Shown: positions 8,564-17,641 of the stretch, in pieces | Numbering within the stretch: position 1 is the stretch's first letter | How the letters are laid out: each line of letters begins with the position of its first letter | Origin: Allomeiothermus silvanus DSM 9946 | GTDB lineage: Bacteria > Deinococcota > Deinococci > Deinococcales > Thermaceae | Assembly (NCBI RefSeq): GCF_000092125.1 | Contig: NC_014212.1 | Location: 2,566,279 to 2,630,278 of the forward strand | DNA: 64,000 nucleotides | Direction: 5' to 3' | Notes under the pieces: model-generated | Database searches by the model: none | What the model saw: only the letters and a program-made list of their open reading frames with translations | What the model was told of the DNA's origin: nothing | Made by a program: the position numbers and the translations under genes

Positions 8564-9423
8564 CAATCCCTCGCCCTGGGGTCGAGCACGTCCCGCAGGG
8601 CGTCCCCTAGCAGATTGAACGCCAACACCGTCAGCAGTATCGCCACCGCCGGAGCGGTAGGAGCCCAGATGGCCTCGGCGATGAAGTTGCGGGTCTCGGA
8701 AACCATCGCGCCCCATTCCGGCGTGGGGGGCTGCGCGCCGAAGCCGATGAAGGACAGCCCGGCAGCGGTGAGGATGGCCCCGCCTACGTCGAAGCTGGCC
8801 TGCACGAAGATGGGGGTGAGGGTGTTGGGCAGGAGGTGGCGCAGCATCAAGCGCAGGCTGCTAGCTCCTACCGCCCGCGCCGCCTCCACGTACTCGCGCT
8901 CGCGCAAAGCCAGCACGTTGGCCCGCACCAGCCGGGCATAAATCGGCCAGCTCACCAACGCCACCGCGATCACGGTGTTGTTGAGATTAGGCCCCAGAGC
9001 CGCGGCGATGGCCATCGCTAGGATGAGCGAAGGAAAAGCAAAGAAGATGTCGGTAAAGCGCATCAGCAGGTTGTCCCAGGCCCCACCCAGGGTCCCGGCC
9101 AAAAGCCCCACCACCACCCCGATCAGCACCGACAGGATCACCACCCCGAAGCCCACCCTGAGCGAGATCCCTGCTCCGTGGGCTACCCGCGCCCACACAT
9201 CGCGGCCCAGCTGGTCGGTGCCCAAGAGGTGTTGGGCGGAGGGCGGCTGGAGTCGAGCGGAGATGTTTTGCTCGATAGGGTTGGGGGCGATCACCGGAGC
9301 CAGCAAGGCTACCAGCACCAGCAACAGCAAAAGTCCCAGACCGATCATCCCGCCCTTGTTGCGCACAAAGCGCCGCAGCGGTCGGGAGCGCCGGGCAGCG
9401 GGAGTGTCAATAGCGAGGGCCAT
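8563..9423 (-). CDS. Peptide ABC transporter permease, DppC/OppC type
   Basis: Inner-membrane permease of a peptide/nickel-class ABC importer, 286 residues. A cytoplasmic N-terminus (RSRPLRRFVRNKGGMIG) precedes the first helix, followed by the OppC_N region (LLGTDQLGRDVWARVAHG). The core has the EAA loop that contacts the ATPase (EYVEAARAVGASSLRLMLRHLLPN). It lies 7 bp downstream of the DppB-type permease in the order binding protein, permease, permease. No ATPase gene is adjacent, so the ATP-binding subunits must be elsewhere. Confidence 0.92.
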   Translation of the reverse strand: MALAIDTPAARRSRPLRRFVRNKGGMIGLGLLLLLVLVALLAPVIAPNPIEQNISARLQPPSAQHLLGTDQLGRDVWARVAHGAGISLRVGFGVVILSVLIGVVVGLLAGTLGGAWDNLLMRFTDIFFAFPSLILAMAIAAALGPNLNNTVIAVALVSWPIYARLVRANVLALREREYVEAARAVGASSLRLMLRHLLPNTLTPIFVQASFDVGGAILTAAGLSFIGFGAQPPTPEWGAMVSETRNFIAEAIWAPTAPAVAILLTVLAFNLLGDALRDVLDPRARD

Positions 9424-9430
9424 GCTTCAC

Positions 9431-10438
9431 CTAAGCGTAGCGAATTCTGGGGTCGAGAAAGGCGTATAAAAGGTCGGTGATCAGGTTGATGAGGGCATAG
9501 ACCAGCCCTACCAGCAAGGTCACGCCCATCACTGCCGGAAAGTCCAAGCTGGTAGCGGACTGGGTCACGTAGCGCCCGATGCCGGGCCAGCTAAAGATGG
9601 TCTCGGTGAGTACCGCCCCCGAGAGGAGACCACCCAAAAGCCCACCCAACAAGGTCAAAACCGGCAAGGAGGCGTTCTTGAGGGCGTGGCGAAAGATTAC
9701 AATGCGCTCAGCCAATCCCTTAGCCCGGGCAGTGCGGATGTAATCCTGCGAGAGCACCTCGAGCATGGTGGCCCGAGTCATACGGGTCAGGATGGCCGCC
9801 GAGAAAGCCCCCAGCACGAAAGCCGGGAGGATCAGGTGTTTGAGCGAGTCAAAAAAAGCCGTCCAGTCTCGAGCCAATAAAGCGTCAACCCCCACCATCC
9901 CAGTGACGCGCGGCGGAGGGAACAAAAAGCCGTCTAGGCGGCCTTGCACCGGCAGCAGCTCGAGCCGCTGGGCTAGCAGGTATTGCAGGAGCACCGCCAG
10001 GAAGAAGACCGGGGTGGCCCCGCCAAAAAGCGCCAGTACCCGCACTCCCACGTCCACCGAGGAGTTCTGCCGGATCGCTGCCCAGATCCCCATGGGGATT
10101 CCCAGGGCGAGCGCGACCAAGAAAGCGGCCACAGAAAGCTCGACAGTAGCCGGGAAGAATTCCCGAAGGTCCTCGAGCACGGGGCGCTGGGTGCGTAGTG
10201 AGTTACCCAAGTCCCCCGCGAACAGGCGTTTCATGTAGATGAGGTACTGCTCGGGTTTGGACTTGTTCAGGCCGTAGCGCTCGCGGAACTCCTGGATCTG
10301 TTCTTCCCGCGCGTTATCGCCTAGCGCGGCTACCGCCGGATCGATGGGAACCACCTGGGCGATGAAGAACGTAGCAAAGGTGACCCCCCAGACGACAAAG
10401 ATCACGAAAAAGAGGCGGCGTATGAAATAGGAAAACAT
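9431..10438 (-). CDS. Peptide ABC transporter permease, DppB/OppB type
   Basis: 335-residue partner permease with the usual N-terminal helix (YFIRRLFFVIFVVWGVTFATF), the conserved periplasmic RYGLNKSKPEQY region, and the EAA loop SQDYIRTARAKGLAERIVIFRHALKN. It pairs with the DppC-type permease to form the channel. A strong stem-loop lies between it and the upstream binding-protein gene, so it is probably expressed at a lower level from the same transcript. Confidence 0.92.
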   Translation of the reverse strand: MFSYFIRRLFFVIFVVWGVTFATFFIAQVVPIDPAVAALGDNAREEQIQEFRERYGLNKSKPEQYLIYMKRLFAGDLGNSLRTQRPVLEDLREFFPATVELSVAAFLVALALGIPMGIWAAIRQNSSVDVGVRVLALFGGATPVFFLAVLLQYLLAQRLELLPVQGRLDGFLFPPPRVTGMVGVDALLARDWTAFFDSLKHLILPAFVLGAFSAAILTRMTRATMLEVLSQDYIRTARAKGLAERIVIFRHALKNASLPVLTLLGGLLGGLLSGAVLTETIFSWPGIGRYVTQSATSLDFPAVMGVTLLVGLVYALINLITDLLYAFLDPRIRYA

Positions 10439-10457
10439 AAGAAGCAGGAAGCTAGAA

Positions 10458-10496
10458 GCTGGAAGCTGGGAAAGGTCCTTGCCCCCAGCTTCCAGC
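10458..10496 (-). terminator. Stem-loop between binding protein and permeases
   Basis: A perfect 13-bp inverted repeat (10458-10470 with 10484-10496) with a 13-nt loop lies in the 69-bp gap downstream of the binding-protein gene. There is no clear U-run. It could stabilise the upstream mRNA or attenuate transcription into the permeases. Confidence 0.55.
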
Positions 10497-10507
10497 CCCC
10501 GGCTATA

Positions 10508-12085
10508 TTATGGCTGGCCTTTGCTGATGTTCTCGAAGCGCACCGTGCCGATGGCGCTGCGCACAAAGCCCTGAACCTGAGCCGACATACCGATGGGCAC
10601 TGCAGGCTGGTAGAGGATCGCATACGGCCCTTCGCGCAGCACCAACTCGGTGAGGAGCTTATACAGTGCGGCCCGCTTGTTGGGATCGGTCTCGAGCGAG
10701 GCCTGGTTGGCCAGCTTGGAGGCGGTGGGGTTGTTCCAGACGTTGCGCCAAGCGAGGCTCTTGGCGGCGAAGTCCGCCATCGGGGTGGCGTTGCCGTCGG
10801 GGTCGGGGAAGTCCGGGCTCCAACCCACCAACACCATCTGGTGGTTTTGGGCGCGGTAGGTGCGCAGCACCTCGGCGTTGGCGATGGCCTTGACGTTGGC
10901 CTTGAGCCCGGCCTTGGCGAAGTCTGATTGCAGCTTGGCCGCAATGTCGGCGCAGGGAACGCCCCCGCCGCAGATACCGGTGCTCACCAGCAGTTCGAAC
11001 TCGAGGCCGTTCGGGTAACCGGCTTCGGCCAGGAGCTTCTTGGCCCGCGCCGGGTCGAACTTGTAGGGGGTAGCCGGGTTATAGCCCAAGAGGCCCTTGG
11101 GGATGATGGTCTGGATCTTGGTGCCGTTGCCCTGCACCAACCCGTTCACCAGCTCGTCTTGGTTGATGGCGTAGCGCACCGCCTCGCGCACTTTGAGGTT
11201 GGCAAAAGGGCTCCCTTCCTTGACGTTCATGCCCAGATAGTTGAGCCGCAGGCTGTCGGCGCGCAGGATCTTGAAGCGGGGGTTGCCCGAAAGCGCCTTG
11301 ACGGCCTCAGGGGTAAGGCCCTCGGCAATGTCGATCTCGCCGGACTCGAGCGCGGTGCGCAGCACGGTGGCTTCCTTAATCTCGCGCATGATGATGCGCT
11401 GGAGCTTAGGCTTGTTGCGGGCGTTGGGATTGGCCTCGAGCAACACCTGCGAGCCCCGGTCCCAGCGCACCAAGCGGAAAGGCCCGGAGCCGGCGGAGTG
11501 ATCGGTGAGCCACTCCTTGCCGTAGTCATTCCCCTTGGCGTTTTTCTGCACCTCGGCGGAGTCTACGATGCCCCCGATGTTGAAGGTCAGGATCGAGAGG
11601 AAAGTACCAGGCGAGGAGGTCTTGGGCAGGCTTACTTGCACTACGTAGTCGCTCACCGCCTTGGTGGCCCCCGGCTGAAGGGCGGCGATGTCGGTGAAGA
11701 GGAACGACCCCGGCCCCTTAAGGGCCAAGGCCCGCTCGAAGGTGTAGACCACGTCCTTGGCGGTGAGTTCGTTGCCGCTGGAGAACTTCACCCCTTTGCG
11801 CAGGTTGAAGGTGATGGTCCAGGCGTTGGCGCCCCGCTCTACCTTCCAACTTTCGGCCAGGCCCGGCTTGAGGTTGCTGAGGTCGGTGCCCTCGAACTTG
11901 ACCAGGGTTTCATAGAGGTTATCGGTGATGAGTCCGCCGCTAAACTCATACGACACCTGCGGGTCGAGGGTGATCAGATCCGACCAATCTCCCCCGTAGA
12001 TGAGGGTGGTCTGGCGGGCATCCTGCGCCATCCCCAGGCCGAGGGCCAAGACGAGGGTGGCCAAATATTGCACAACACGCTTCAT
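10508..12085 (-). CDS. Peptide-binding protein, SBP family 5 (DppA/OppA type)
   Basis: A 525-residue periplasmic solute-binding protein. The signal peptide (MKRVVQYLATLVLALGLGMA, cleavage before QDARQ) has no lipobox Cys, so the mature protein is secreted or periplasmic. SBP_bac_5 features include the N-terminal TLDPQVSYEFSGG, the LRKGVKFSSGNELTAKDVVYT segment, and a C-terminal VGWSPDFPDPDG. It delivers peptides or similar solutes to the permeases encoded downstream. It has a strong ribosome site (aaaggagg) and a recognisable promoter at 12112-12140. Confidence 0.92.
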   Translation of the reverse strand: MKRVVQYLATLVLALGLGMAQDARQTTLIYGGDWSDLITLDPQVSYEFSGGLITDNLYETLVKFEGTDLSNLKPGLAESWKVERGANAWTITFNLRKGVKFSSGNELTAKDVVYTFERALALKGPGSFLFTDIAALQPGATKAVSDYVVQVSLPKTSSPGTFLSILTFNIGGIVDSAEVQKNAKGNDYGKEWLTDHSAGSGPFRLVRWDRGSQVLLEANPNARNKPKLQRIIMREIKEATVLRTALESGEIDIAEGLTPEAVKALSGNPRFKILRADSLRLNYLGMNVKEGSPFANLKVREAVRYAINQDELVNGLVQGNGTKIQTIIPKGLLGYNPATPYKFDPARAKKLLAEAGYPNGLEFELLVSTGICGGGVPCADIAAKLQSDFAKAGLKANVKAIANAEVLRTYRAQNHQMVLVGWSPDFPDPDGNATPMADFAAKSLAWRNVWNNPTASKLANQASLETDPNKRAALYKLLTELVLREGPYAILYQPAVPIGMSAQVQGFVRSAIGTVRFENISKGQP

Positions 12086-12111
12086 GGGGCCTCCTTTACC
12101 TACTGCAGGCT

Positions 12112-12140
12112 AGGTTACAACCTGCCCCCCTAGGGGTCAA
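12112..12140 (-). promoter_or_regulatory. Promoter of the peptide transporter operon
   Basis: On the minus strand TTGACC (12135-12140) and TAACCT (12112-12117) are separated by 17 bp. This lies upstream of the ribosome site of the binding-protein gene. Confidence 0.5.
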
Positions 12141-12175
12141 GCGAACCGCCCGGAGCGGCGGCGCGCATTTAAGGC

Positions 12176-12181
12176 TAGAGT
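12176..12181 (+). promoter_or_regulatory. Leaderless-type -10 box of chrA
   Basis: TAGAGT ends 6 nt before the GTG at 12188; there is no Shine-Dalgarno. Confidence 0.45.
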
Positions 12182-12187
12182 GAAACG

Positions 12188-13234
<1,047 letters not shown>

Positions 13235-13254
13235 CCGAAGCCTCTCTGTGCGTT

Positions 13255-13260
13255 TAGCAT
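13255..13260 (+). promoter_or_regulatory. Leaderless-type -10 box
   Basis: TAGCAT ends 6 nt before the ATG at 13267. Confidence 0.45.
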
Positions 13261-13266
13261 AGGCCC

Positions 13267-14262
13267 ATGATCGTAGATGCCCACCTCGACTTAGCCTATG
13301 GCGCCCTCGAGCTTGGCCGCGACCTCACCCTGCCCCTCGAGGAGATCCGCAAACGCGACCCGGGCACTAAGGGCATTCCCACCGTTACCCTTCCGGCGCT
13401 GCGGGAAGGCGGCGTGGCGCTGGTTTTTGCCACCTTGTTTGCCTCGCCGGGGAAGTTCCCCGACCCCGAGATGGCCCACCGGGCGGCACTGGCCCAACTG
13501 GACGTGTACCGGCGCTGGCAGGATGCCGGGTGGGTGCGGCTGGTCACGAACAAGGCCGAACTCGAGGCTCACCTCAAAGCCTGGGAATCGGACCGGGTGA
13601 CCGGCCTGGTATTGCTGATGGAAGGGGCGGAACCGGTGCGCGAACCCCAGGAGGTGAGTTTCTGGGCCGAGCAGGGCGTGCGGCTCATCGGCCCCTCCTG
13701 GAACCGCACCCGCTACGCCGGGGGAACCCGCGAGCCCGGTGGCCTCACCGAGTTGGGGCGGGAACTCCTGGCGGCGATGCAAGAACACCGCCTGGCCCTG
13801 GACCTCTCGCACATGGACGAGCAGGCCGTAGTGGAGGCCTTCGAGCTTTGGCGGGGGCCACTCTGCGCCACGCACTCCAACCCTCGGGCTTTACTGGGGG
13901 GGTCGGAGCGGCCCCTCGCCAACCGACATCTGAGCGACGAGACGATCCGAACCATCGCCCTTCGGGGAGGGATCGTGGGAGTAGTGCTTTATAACCTCTT
14001 CCTCGACCCCGCCTGGAGCCGGGGCATGGCGCGGGTGCCCTTGAGCGTGGTGCAAACCCACCTCGAGCACAACGCTGGCTTAGTAGGGTGGGAGCACCTC
14101 GGCATCGGCTCGGACTTCGACGGGGGATTCGGCAGGGACGAGAACCCCGAGGGGCTAGACCAGCCCGGCGACCTCGCTAAGATCGGGGATTTGTTGCCCG
14201 AGGGAGCCAGAGCCGGGGTGCTGGGCAAAAACTGGCTACGCTGGCTCAGAAGCTGGCTGTAA
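13267..14262 (+). CDS. Membrane-dipeptidase-type peptidase M19
   Basis: A 331-residue zinc peptidase of the renal dipeptidase family, which hydrolyses dipeptides, including D-amino acid containing ones in bacteria. Motifs: DAHLDLAY at residues 4-11 (metal ligands), the metal-bridging Glu in LLMEGAEP, ALDLSHMDEQ, CATHSNPRALL, and the C-terminal GIGSDFDGGFG. It lacks a signal peptide, so it is probably cytoplasmic. The peptide ABC importer upstream suggests a role in using imported peptides, but the two are divergent units separated by chrA. Confidence 0.9.
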   Translation: MIVDAHLDLAYGALELGRDLTLPLEEIRKRDPGTKGIPTVTLPALREGGVALVFATLFASPGKFPDPEMAHRAALAQLDVYRRWQDAGWVRLVTNKAELEAHLKAWESDRVTGLVLLMEGAEPVREPQEVSFWAEQGVRLIGPSWNRTRYAGGTREPGGLTELGRELLAAMQEHRLALDLSHMDEQAVVEAFELWRGPLCATHSNPRALLGGSERPLANRHLSDETIRTIALRGGIVGVVLYNLFLDPAWSRGMARVPLSVVQTHLEHNAGLVGWEHLGIGSDFDGGFGRDENPEGLDQPGDLAKIGDLLPEGARAGVLGKNWLRWLRSWL

Positions 14263-14358
14263 GGCTTTCACCGCTCGAGCCCCCCCGACCCCCACCAGCA
14301 GGGCCACCGCCACGAACAGCGCTATCCTTACCCCACGGAGCCTTAGTGGGAAATGCAC
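14236..14358 (-). CDS. Possible 40-residue single-helix membrane peptide
   Basis: A short minus-strand ORF overlaps the 3' end of the dipeptidase gene by 27 bp. A GTG start is followed by a basic segment (RLRGVR) and one hydrophobic helix (IALFVAVALLVGVGG). TACAAT lies 8 nt upstream of the start on the same strand (14367-14372). It may be a real small membrane protein or a fragment of an older gene. There is no homologue I can name, and the coding evidence is weak. Confidence 0.28.
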   Translation of the reverse strand: MHFPLRLRGVRIALFVAVALLVGVGGARAVKALQPASEPA

Positions 14359-14427
14359 ACGAGCGCATTGTAGAGCACCGAGCCTAGCGCAGCGCCTTCC
14401 GCTAGCCACTCCCCGCCCAAGCCTCGC

Positions 14428-14433
14428 TAAACT
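14428..14433 (+). promoter_or_regulatory. Leaderless-type -10 box
   Basis: TAAACT ends 6 nt before the ATG at 14440. The intervening GGAGCT could alternatively act as a short ribosome site. Confidence 0.45.
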
Positions 14434-14439
14434 GGAGCT

Positions 14440-15561
14440 ATGTTCAGAAATGCCCTGCGGCTCCCTTTCAAGCTCCTTGGCATTCCGGTCTCGCTGGACG
14501 TGAGCTTTCTGATCGTCTTACCCCTCTTCGCCTTCCTGATCGGGAGCCAGCTTCCCACCTACCTGCAACTCTTAGGGGTCCGGCCCGACTCCCGTTTGCT
14601 CGAGGGCTACACCCCCTACCTGCTGGGGTTGCTAGCCGCTTTGGGGCTCTTCACCAGCGTGGTCATCCACGAGCTGGGGCACGCCGTCACCGCGCGGATG
14701 TATGGGGTCGAGACCCGCGAGATTACCCTTTGGCTTTTGGGTGGGGTAGCTCAGCTCAGCGATATGCCCCGTACCCGTGGGGCCGAAGCGGTTATCGCCA
14801 TCGTAGGGCCGCTGGTGAGCCTGGCCCTGTCAGGGGTCTTCACCTTGCTGCGCGGGGTGCTACCGGAGGCCGCCGGGTGGCAGTTTCTGTTGGGGTACTT
14901 GGCCTTCATCAACCTGAGCCTGGCCCTGTTCAACCTGCTCCCGGCACTTCCTCTGGACGGTGGGCGGGTCTTGCGCTCATTGCTGGCTCTCTCTCGGCCC
15001 TACCTCGAGGCTACCCGCATCGCCGCCGGGATCAGCCGTCTGATCGCTTTCGCCCTAGGCCTATTGGGGCTTTTGGTGTTCAACCTCTTCTTGGTGTTGG
15101 TGGCCTTCTTCGTGTATATGGCGGCCAGCAGCGAAGCCGAGCAGGCTATCTTGAGCGAGGCTCTAAGGGGGGTGCGGGTGCGCGACCTGATGACCCGCGA
15201 GGTGAAAAGCGTACCCCCGACCCTGCGGGTGAGCGAGCTTCTCCAGCGTATGTTGCTCGAGCGCCACATGGGTTACCCGGTGGTGGAGGATGGGCGGGTG
15301 CTGGGGCTGGTGAGCTTGGAGAACCTGCAAGGCGCCGACCCCGAAGCTCCCATCTTCGAACGCATGGGTAAGCTCGAGGCCATCTCCCCGGATGCGAGCG
15401 CCCTGGAGGCCCTCAAGCGCATGGCCGAGTGCAACTTCTCCCGGCTGGTGGTGCTGGAAAACGGCCAGATGGTGGGCATCCTCTCCAAGACCGATCTGCT
15501 GCGGGCCTTGCAGGTGCGAATGGTCGGGCAGACCGTCTTGCCGCGATCGGGCTGGCGATAA
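14440..15561 (+). CDS. Site-2-protease-family metalloprotease with CBS domains
   Basis: A 373-residue intramembrane zinc protease of family M50. The zinc motif HELGH is at residues 77-81 in FTSVVIHELGHAVTARMYG, and the third ligand is in LLPALPLDGGRVLRSLL. About six hydrophobic segments come before a cytosolic tail with a CBS pair: VRDLMTREVKSVPPTLRVSEL, then MGKLEAISPDASALEALKRM. CBS modules bind adenosyl ligands and suggest regulation by nucleotide state. Family members cleave membrane-bound regulators; the target here is unknown. Stop and next start are only 10 bp apart. Confidence 0.92.
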   Translation: MFRNALRLPFKLLGIPVSLDVSFLIVLPLFAFLIGSQLPTYLQLLGVRPDSRLLEGYTPYLLGLLAALGLFTSVVIHELGHAVTARMYGVETREITLWLLGGVAQLSDMPRTRGAEAVIAIVGPLVSLALSGVFTLLRGVLPEAAGWQFLLGYLAFINLSLALFNLLPALPLDGGRVLRSLLALSRPYLEATRIAAGISRLIAFALGLLGLLVFNLFLVLVAFFVYMAASSEAEQAILSEALRGVRVRDLMTREVKSVPPTLRVSELLQRMLLERHMGYPVVEDGRVLGLVSLENLQGADPEAPIFERMGKLEAISPDASALEALKRMAECNFSRLVVLENGQMVGILSKTDLLRALQVRMVGQTVLPRSGWR

Positions 15562-15564
15562 AAT
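15559..15564 (+). promoter_or_regulatory. Leaderless-type -10 box
   Basis: TAAAAT, overlapping the upstream stop codon, ends 6 nt before the GTG at 15571. Confidence 0.45.
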
Positions 15565-15570
15565 CAGCAA

Positions 15571-16527
15571 GTGCGTGTCTTCATCACCCGACACCTTCCC
15601 GGTCCTGCCTTGGAAGAGATTCCGCGGGCTGGCTTCGAACTCGACATCTGGCCCGAGTTTCTACCGCCACCGAGGGAAGTTTTGCTCGAGCGGGTGCGGG
15701 GCATCTGCGGCCTGATTCCCACCGTGGACGACACCTTGGATGCCGCCGTGATGGACGCGGCGGGGCCCGGCCTGCGGGTGATCGCCAATTACGCCGTGGG
15801 GGTCAACAACATAGATCTCAACGCAGCCAGAACCCGGGGCATCCGGGTTACCAATACCCCTGGCGTGAACATGGAGGCTACCGCTGACCTAGCCTTCTCC
15901 CTCTTGTGCGCGGTGGCTAGGCGAATCGTGGAGGGTGTGGACTACGTGCGCCGGGGCGAGTGGAAGACCTGGCATCCCGAGCTTTTGCTCGGAACCGAAC
16001 TTCATGGCGCCACATTGGGCATCGTGGGGTTTGGCGCCATCGGGCAGGCTATGGCCCGGCGGGCGGGGGGATTCTCGATGCGCGTTCTCTACCACTCCCG
16101 CACCCCCAAACCCGAGGCCCTGGCGTTGGGTGCCGAGTATTGCGGGCTCGAGGGCTTGCTCGCCGAAAGCGATTTCGTATCCATCCATACCCCCCTTACT
16201 CCCGATACGCACCGGCTGCTAAACCACGAGCGCTTGGGCTGGATGAAACGCGGGGCCATCCTGGTCAACACCGCTCGAGGCCCTATCGTGGATACCCAAG
16301 CCCTGCTCGAGGCGCTTAGCTCAGGGCATCTGGGGGGAGCCGGGCTCGACGTAACCGACCCCGAGCCTTTACCGAAAGAGCACCCCCTGTTCTCTTTCCC
16401 TAACGTTGTGGTGACCCCCCACCTAGGCTCGGCAGGCCGCCGAACCCGCGAGCGCATGACCGAGGTCGCGGTAAGCAATCTCCTGGCGGTTCTATCCGGC
16501 CACGAACCACCCAATCCCGTGGTGTAA
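15571..16527 (+). CDS. D-2-hydroxyacid dehydrogenase (glyoxylate/hydroxypyruvate reductase type)
   Basis: A 318-residue NAD(P)-dependent oxidoreductase. The Rossmann motif is GIVGFGAIGQAMARRA (about residues 150-165). The catalytic residues are Arg in NTARGPIVD, Glu in DVTDPEPLP, and His in VTPHLGSAG. The N-terminal VIANYAVGVNNIDL is typical of the GRHPR group, which reduces glyoxylate and hydroxypyruvate. It starts at GTG. Substrate specificity cannot be fixed from sequence alone. Confidence 0.9.
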   Translation: MRVFITRHLPGPALEEIPRAGFELDIWPEFLPPPREVLLERVRGICGLIPTVDDTLDAAVMDAAGPGLRVIANYAVGVNNIDLNAARTRGIRVTNTPGVNMEATADLAFSLLCAVARRIVEGVDYVRRGEWKTWHPELLLGTELHGATLGIVGFGAIGQAMARRAGGFSMRVLYHSRTPKPEALALGAEYCGLEGLLAESDFVSIHTPLTPDTHRLLNHERLGWMKRGAILVNTARGPIVDTQALLEALSSGHLGGAGLDVTDPEPLPKEHPLFSFPNVVVTPHLGSAGRRTRERMTEVAVSNLLAVLSGHEPPNPVV

Positions 16528-16560
16528 ATTCGCGAGCATCCATCCTTTTCGAACGGAAAT

Positions 16561-17637
16561 CTAAGCGCTAAGGAAGGCCCGCTGGACAAACCAGTAAAGC
16601 CCGGCTACTACTGTTGCTGCCGAAATGGCCCAGCGCACTTTAGCCTCCCAGGGGATGCGCTTAAGGAGCAACAGCAACAGAAAAACTGGGACCACAAAGA
16701 GCATCTGCCCCAACTCTACCCCCAGATTGAAACCAAAAAGCGAAACAAGCAAGTTATGGCGCGGGATGCCAACCTCCCGCAAAATATCTGCGAATCCCAT
16801 TCCGTGAATCAAACCAAAGAGAAAAGTAACGGCCCAGCGGGAGCGCTGCAGCTTAGTCGCATCCTTGCGGAACAGGTTCTCTGCAGCAACCCAAGCAATC
16901 GAGAGCGCAATTCCACTTTCGATAAACCGACCAGGCAAATGGATGAGGTTTAATGCAGTCAGGGACAGGGTAATTGAATGAGCCACGGTAAAGGCAGTGA
17001 TCACCTTGAGTAAATATCCCAGCCCGCCCCCTAGCATCAAGAGGGCCAGCAAGAACAAAAGGTGGTCATAGCCGGTAAGGATATGCTCCATGCCTAAAAC
17101 GATGAAGTTGGGCGTCTCGGTTTGGCTCTTTCCAAGCGCATTCAGGGTAAAGTCGCGTTTTTCCGGGGTGAAAACGGTGTTGGACACCACCTCGCCACGT
17201 ATCAAGGTCATGAGGTTGCTGGCATTGGGAGCGTCGGGGATGAATAGATCATAGCGGATATTGAGATCGCCGATGGGTTCTACCCAGGTGTAGGTAAGCT
17301 GCAGGGTGCTATGGCTCTTCCGAGTGATATTAGGACGCTCGGGAAGGGTTTTTAGGTTGACGGATCCGATTGCCAAACGTCCCCAATGCCCCCCAGCATT
17401 CAGCCGGATTTTCTCTGAAAGGAAGCGCTCGAGTTCCGCTTTATAGGTTTGCACTTCGTCAGGTGAGAGCCGCCCATTGCGGTCAGCGTCGGCAAAAGCC
17501 ACGAGCCCGGTCGGGAGGGTTAAGGTCATCCGTACTTCCTTCTCCCCTACTGTCACCTCTGCTACCGCCAGGTCGGCCCAGTGGGCGTAGGCCGATACCG
17601 AGAAAACCACCAGCAACCCGAGCAGTGCCCCTTTCAT
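16561..17637 (-). CDS. HupE/UreJ-like membrane protein
   Basis: A 358-residue protein with a signal peptide (MKGALLGLLVVFSVSAYA, then HWADLAV), an extracytoplasmic N-terminal domain of about 160 residues, and a C-terminal HupE/UreJ_2 membrane domain. The membrane part carries GMEHILTGYDHLLFLLALLM, TVAHSITLSL and FGLIHGMGFA, whose conserved His and Asp suggest metal binding or transport. DADRNGRLSPDE resembles an EF-hand calcium loop. It starts 5 bp after the TPR gene stop, as the last gene of a DUF4331-TPR-HupE operon. The substrate is unknown; nickel, cobalt or another metal is only a suggestion from the HupE name. Confidence 0.82.
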   Translation of the reverse strand: MKGALLGLLVVFSVSAYAHWADLAVAEVTVGEKEVRMTLTLPTGLVAFADADRNGRLSPDEVQTYKAELERFLSEKIRLNAGGHWGRLAIGSVNLKTLPERPNITRKSHSTLQLTYTWVEPIGDLNIRYDLFIPDAPNASNLMTLIRGEVVSNTVFTPEKRDFTLNALGKSQTETPNFIVLGMEHILTGYDHLLFLLALLMLGGGLGYLLKVITAFTVAHSITLSLTALNLIHLPGRFIESGIALSIAWVAAENLFRKDATKLQRSRWAVTFLFGLIHGMGFADILREVGIPRHNLLVSLFGFNLGVELGQMLFVVPVFLLLLLLKRIPWEAKVRWAISAATVVAGLYWFVQRAFLSA

Positions 17638-17641
17638 AGCC

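Noticed and set aside
10928-12133. 401-residue plus-strand ORF opposite the peptide-binding protein
   Set aside because: A mirror ORF of a GC-rich gene; it has no domain and lacks a ribosome site.
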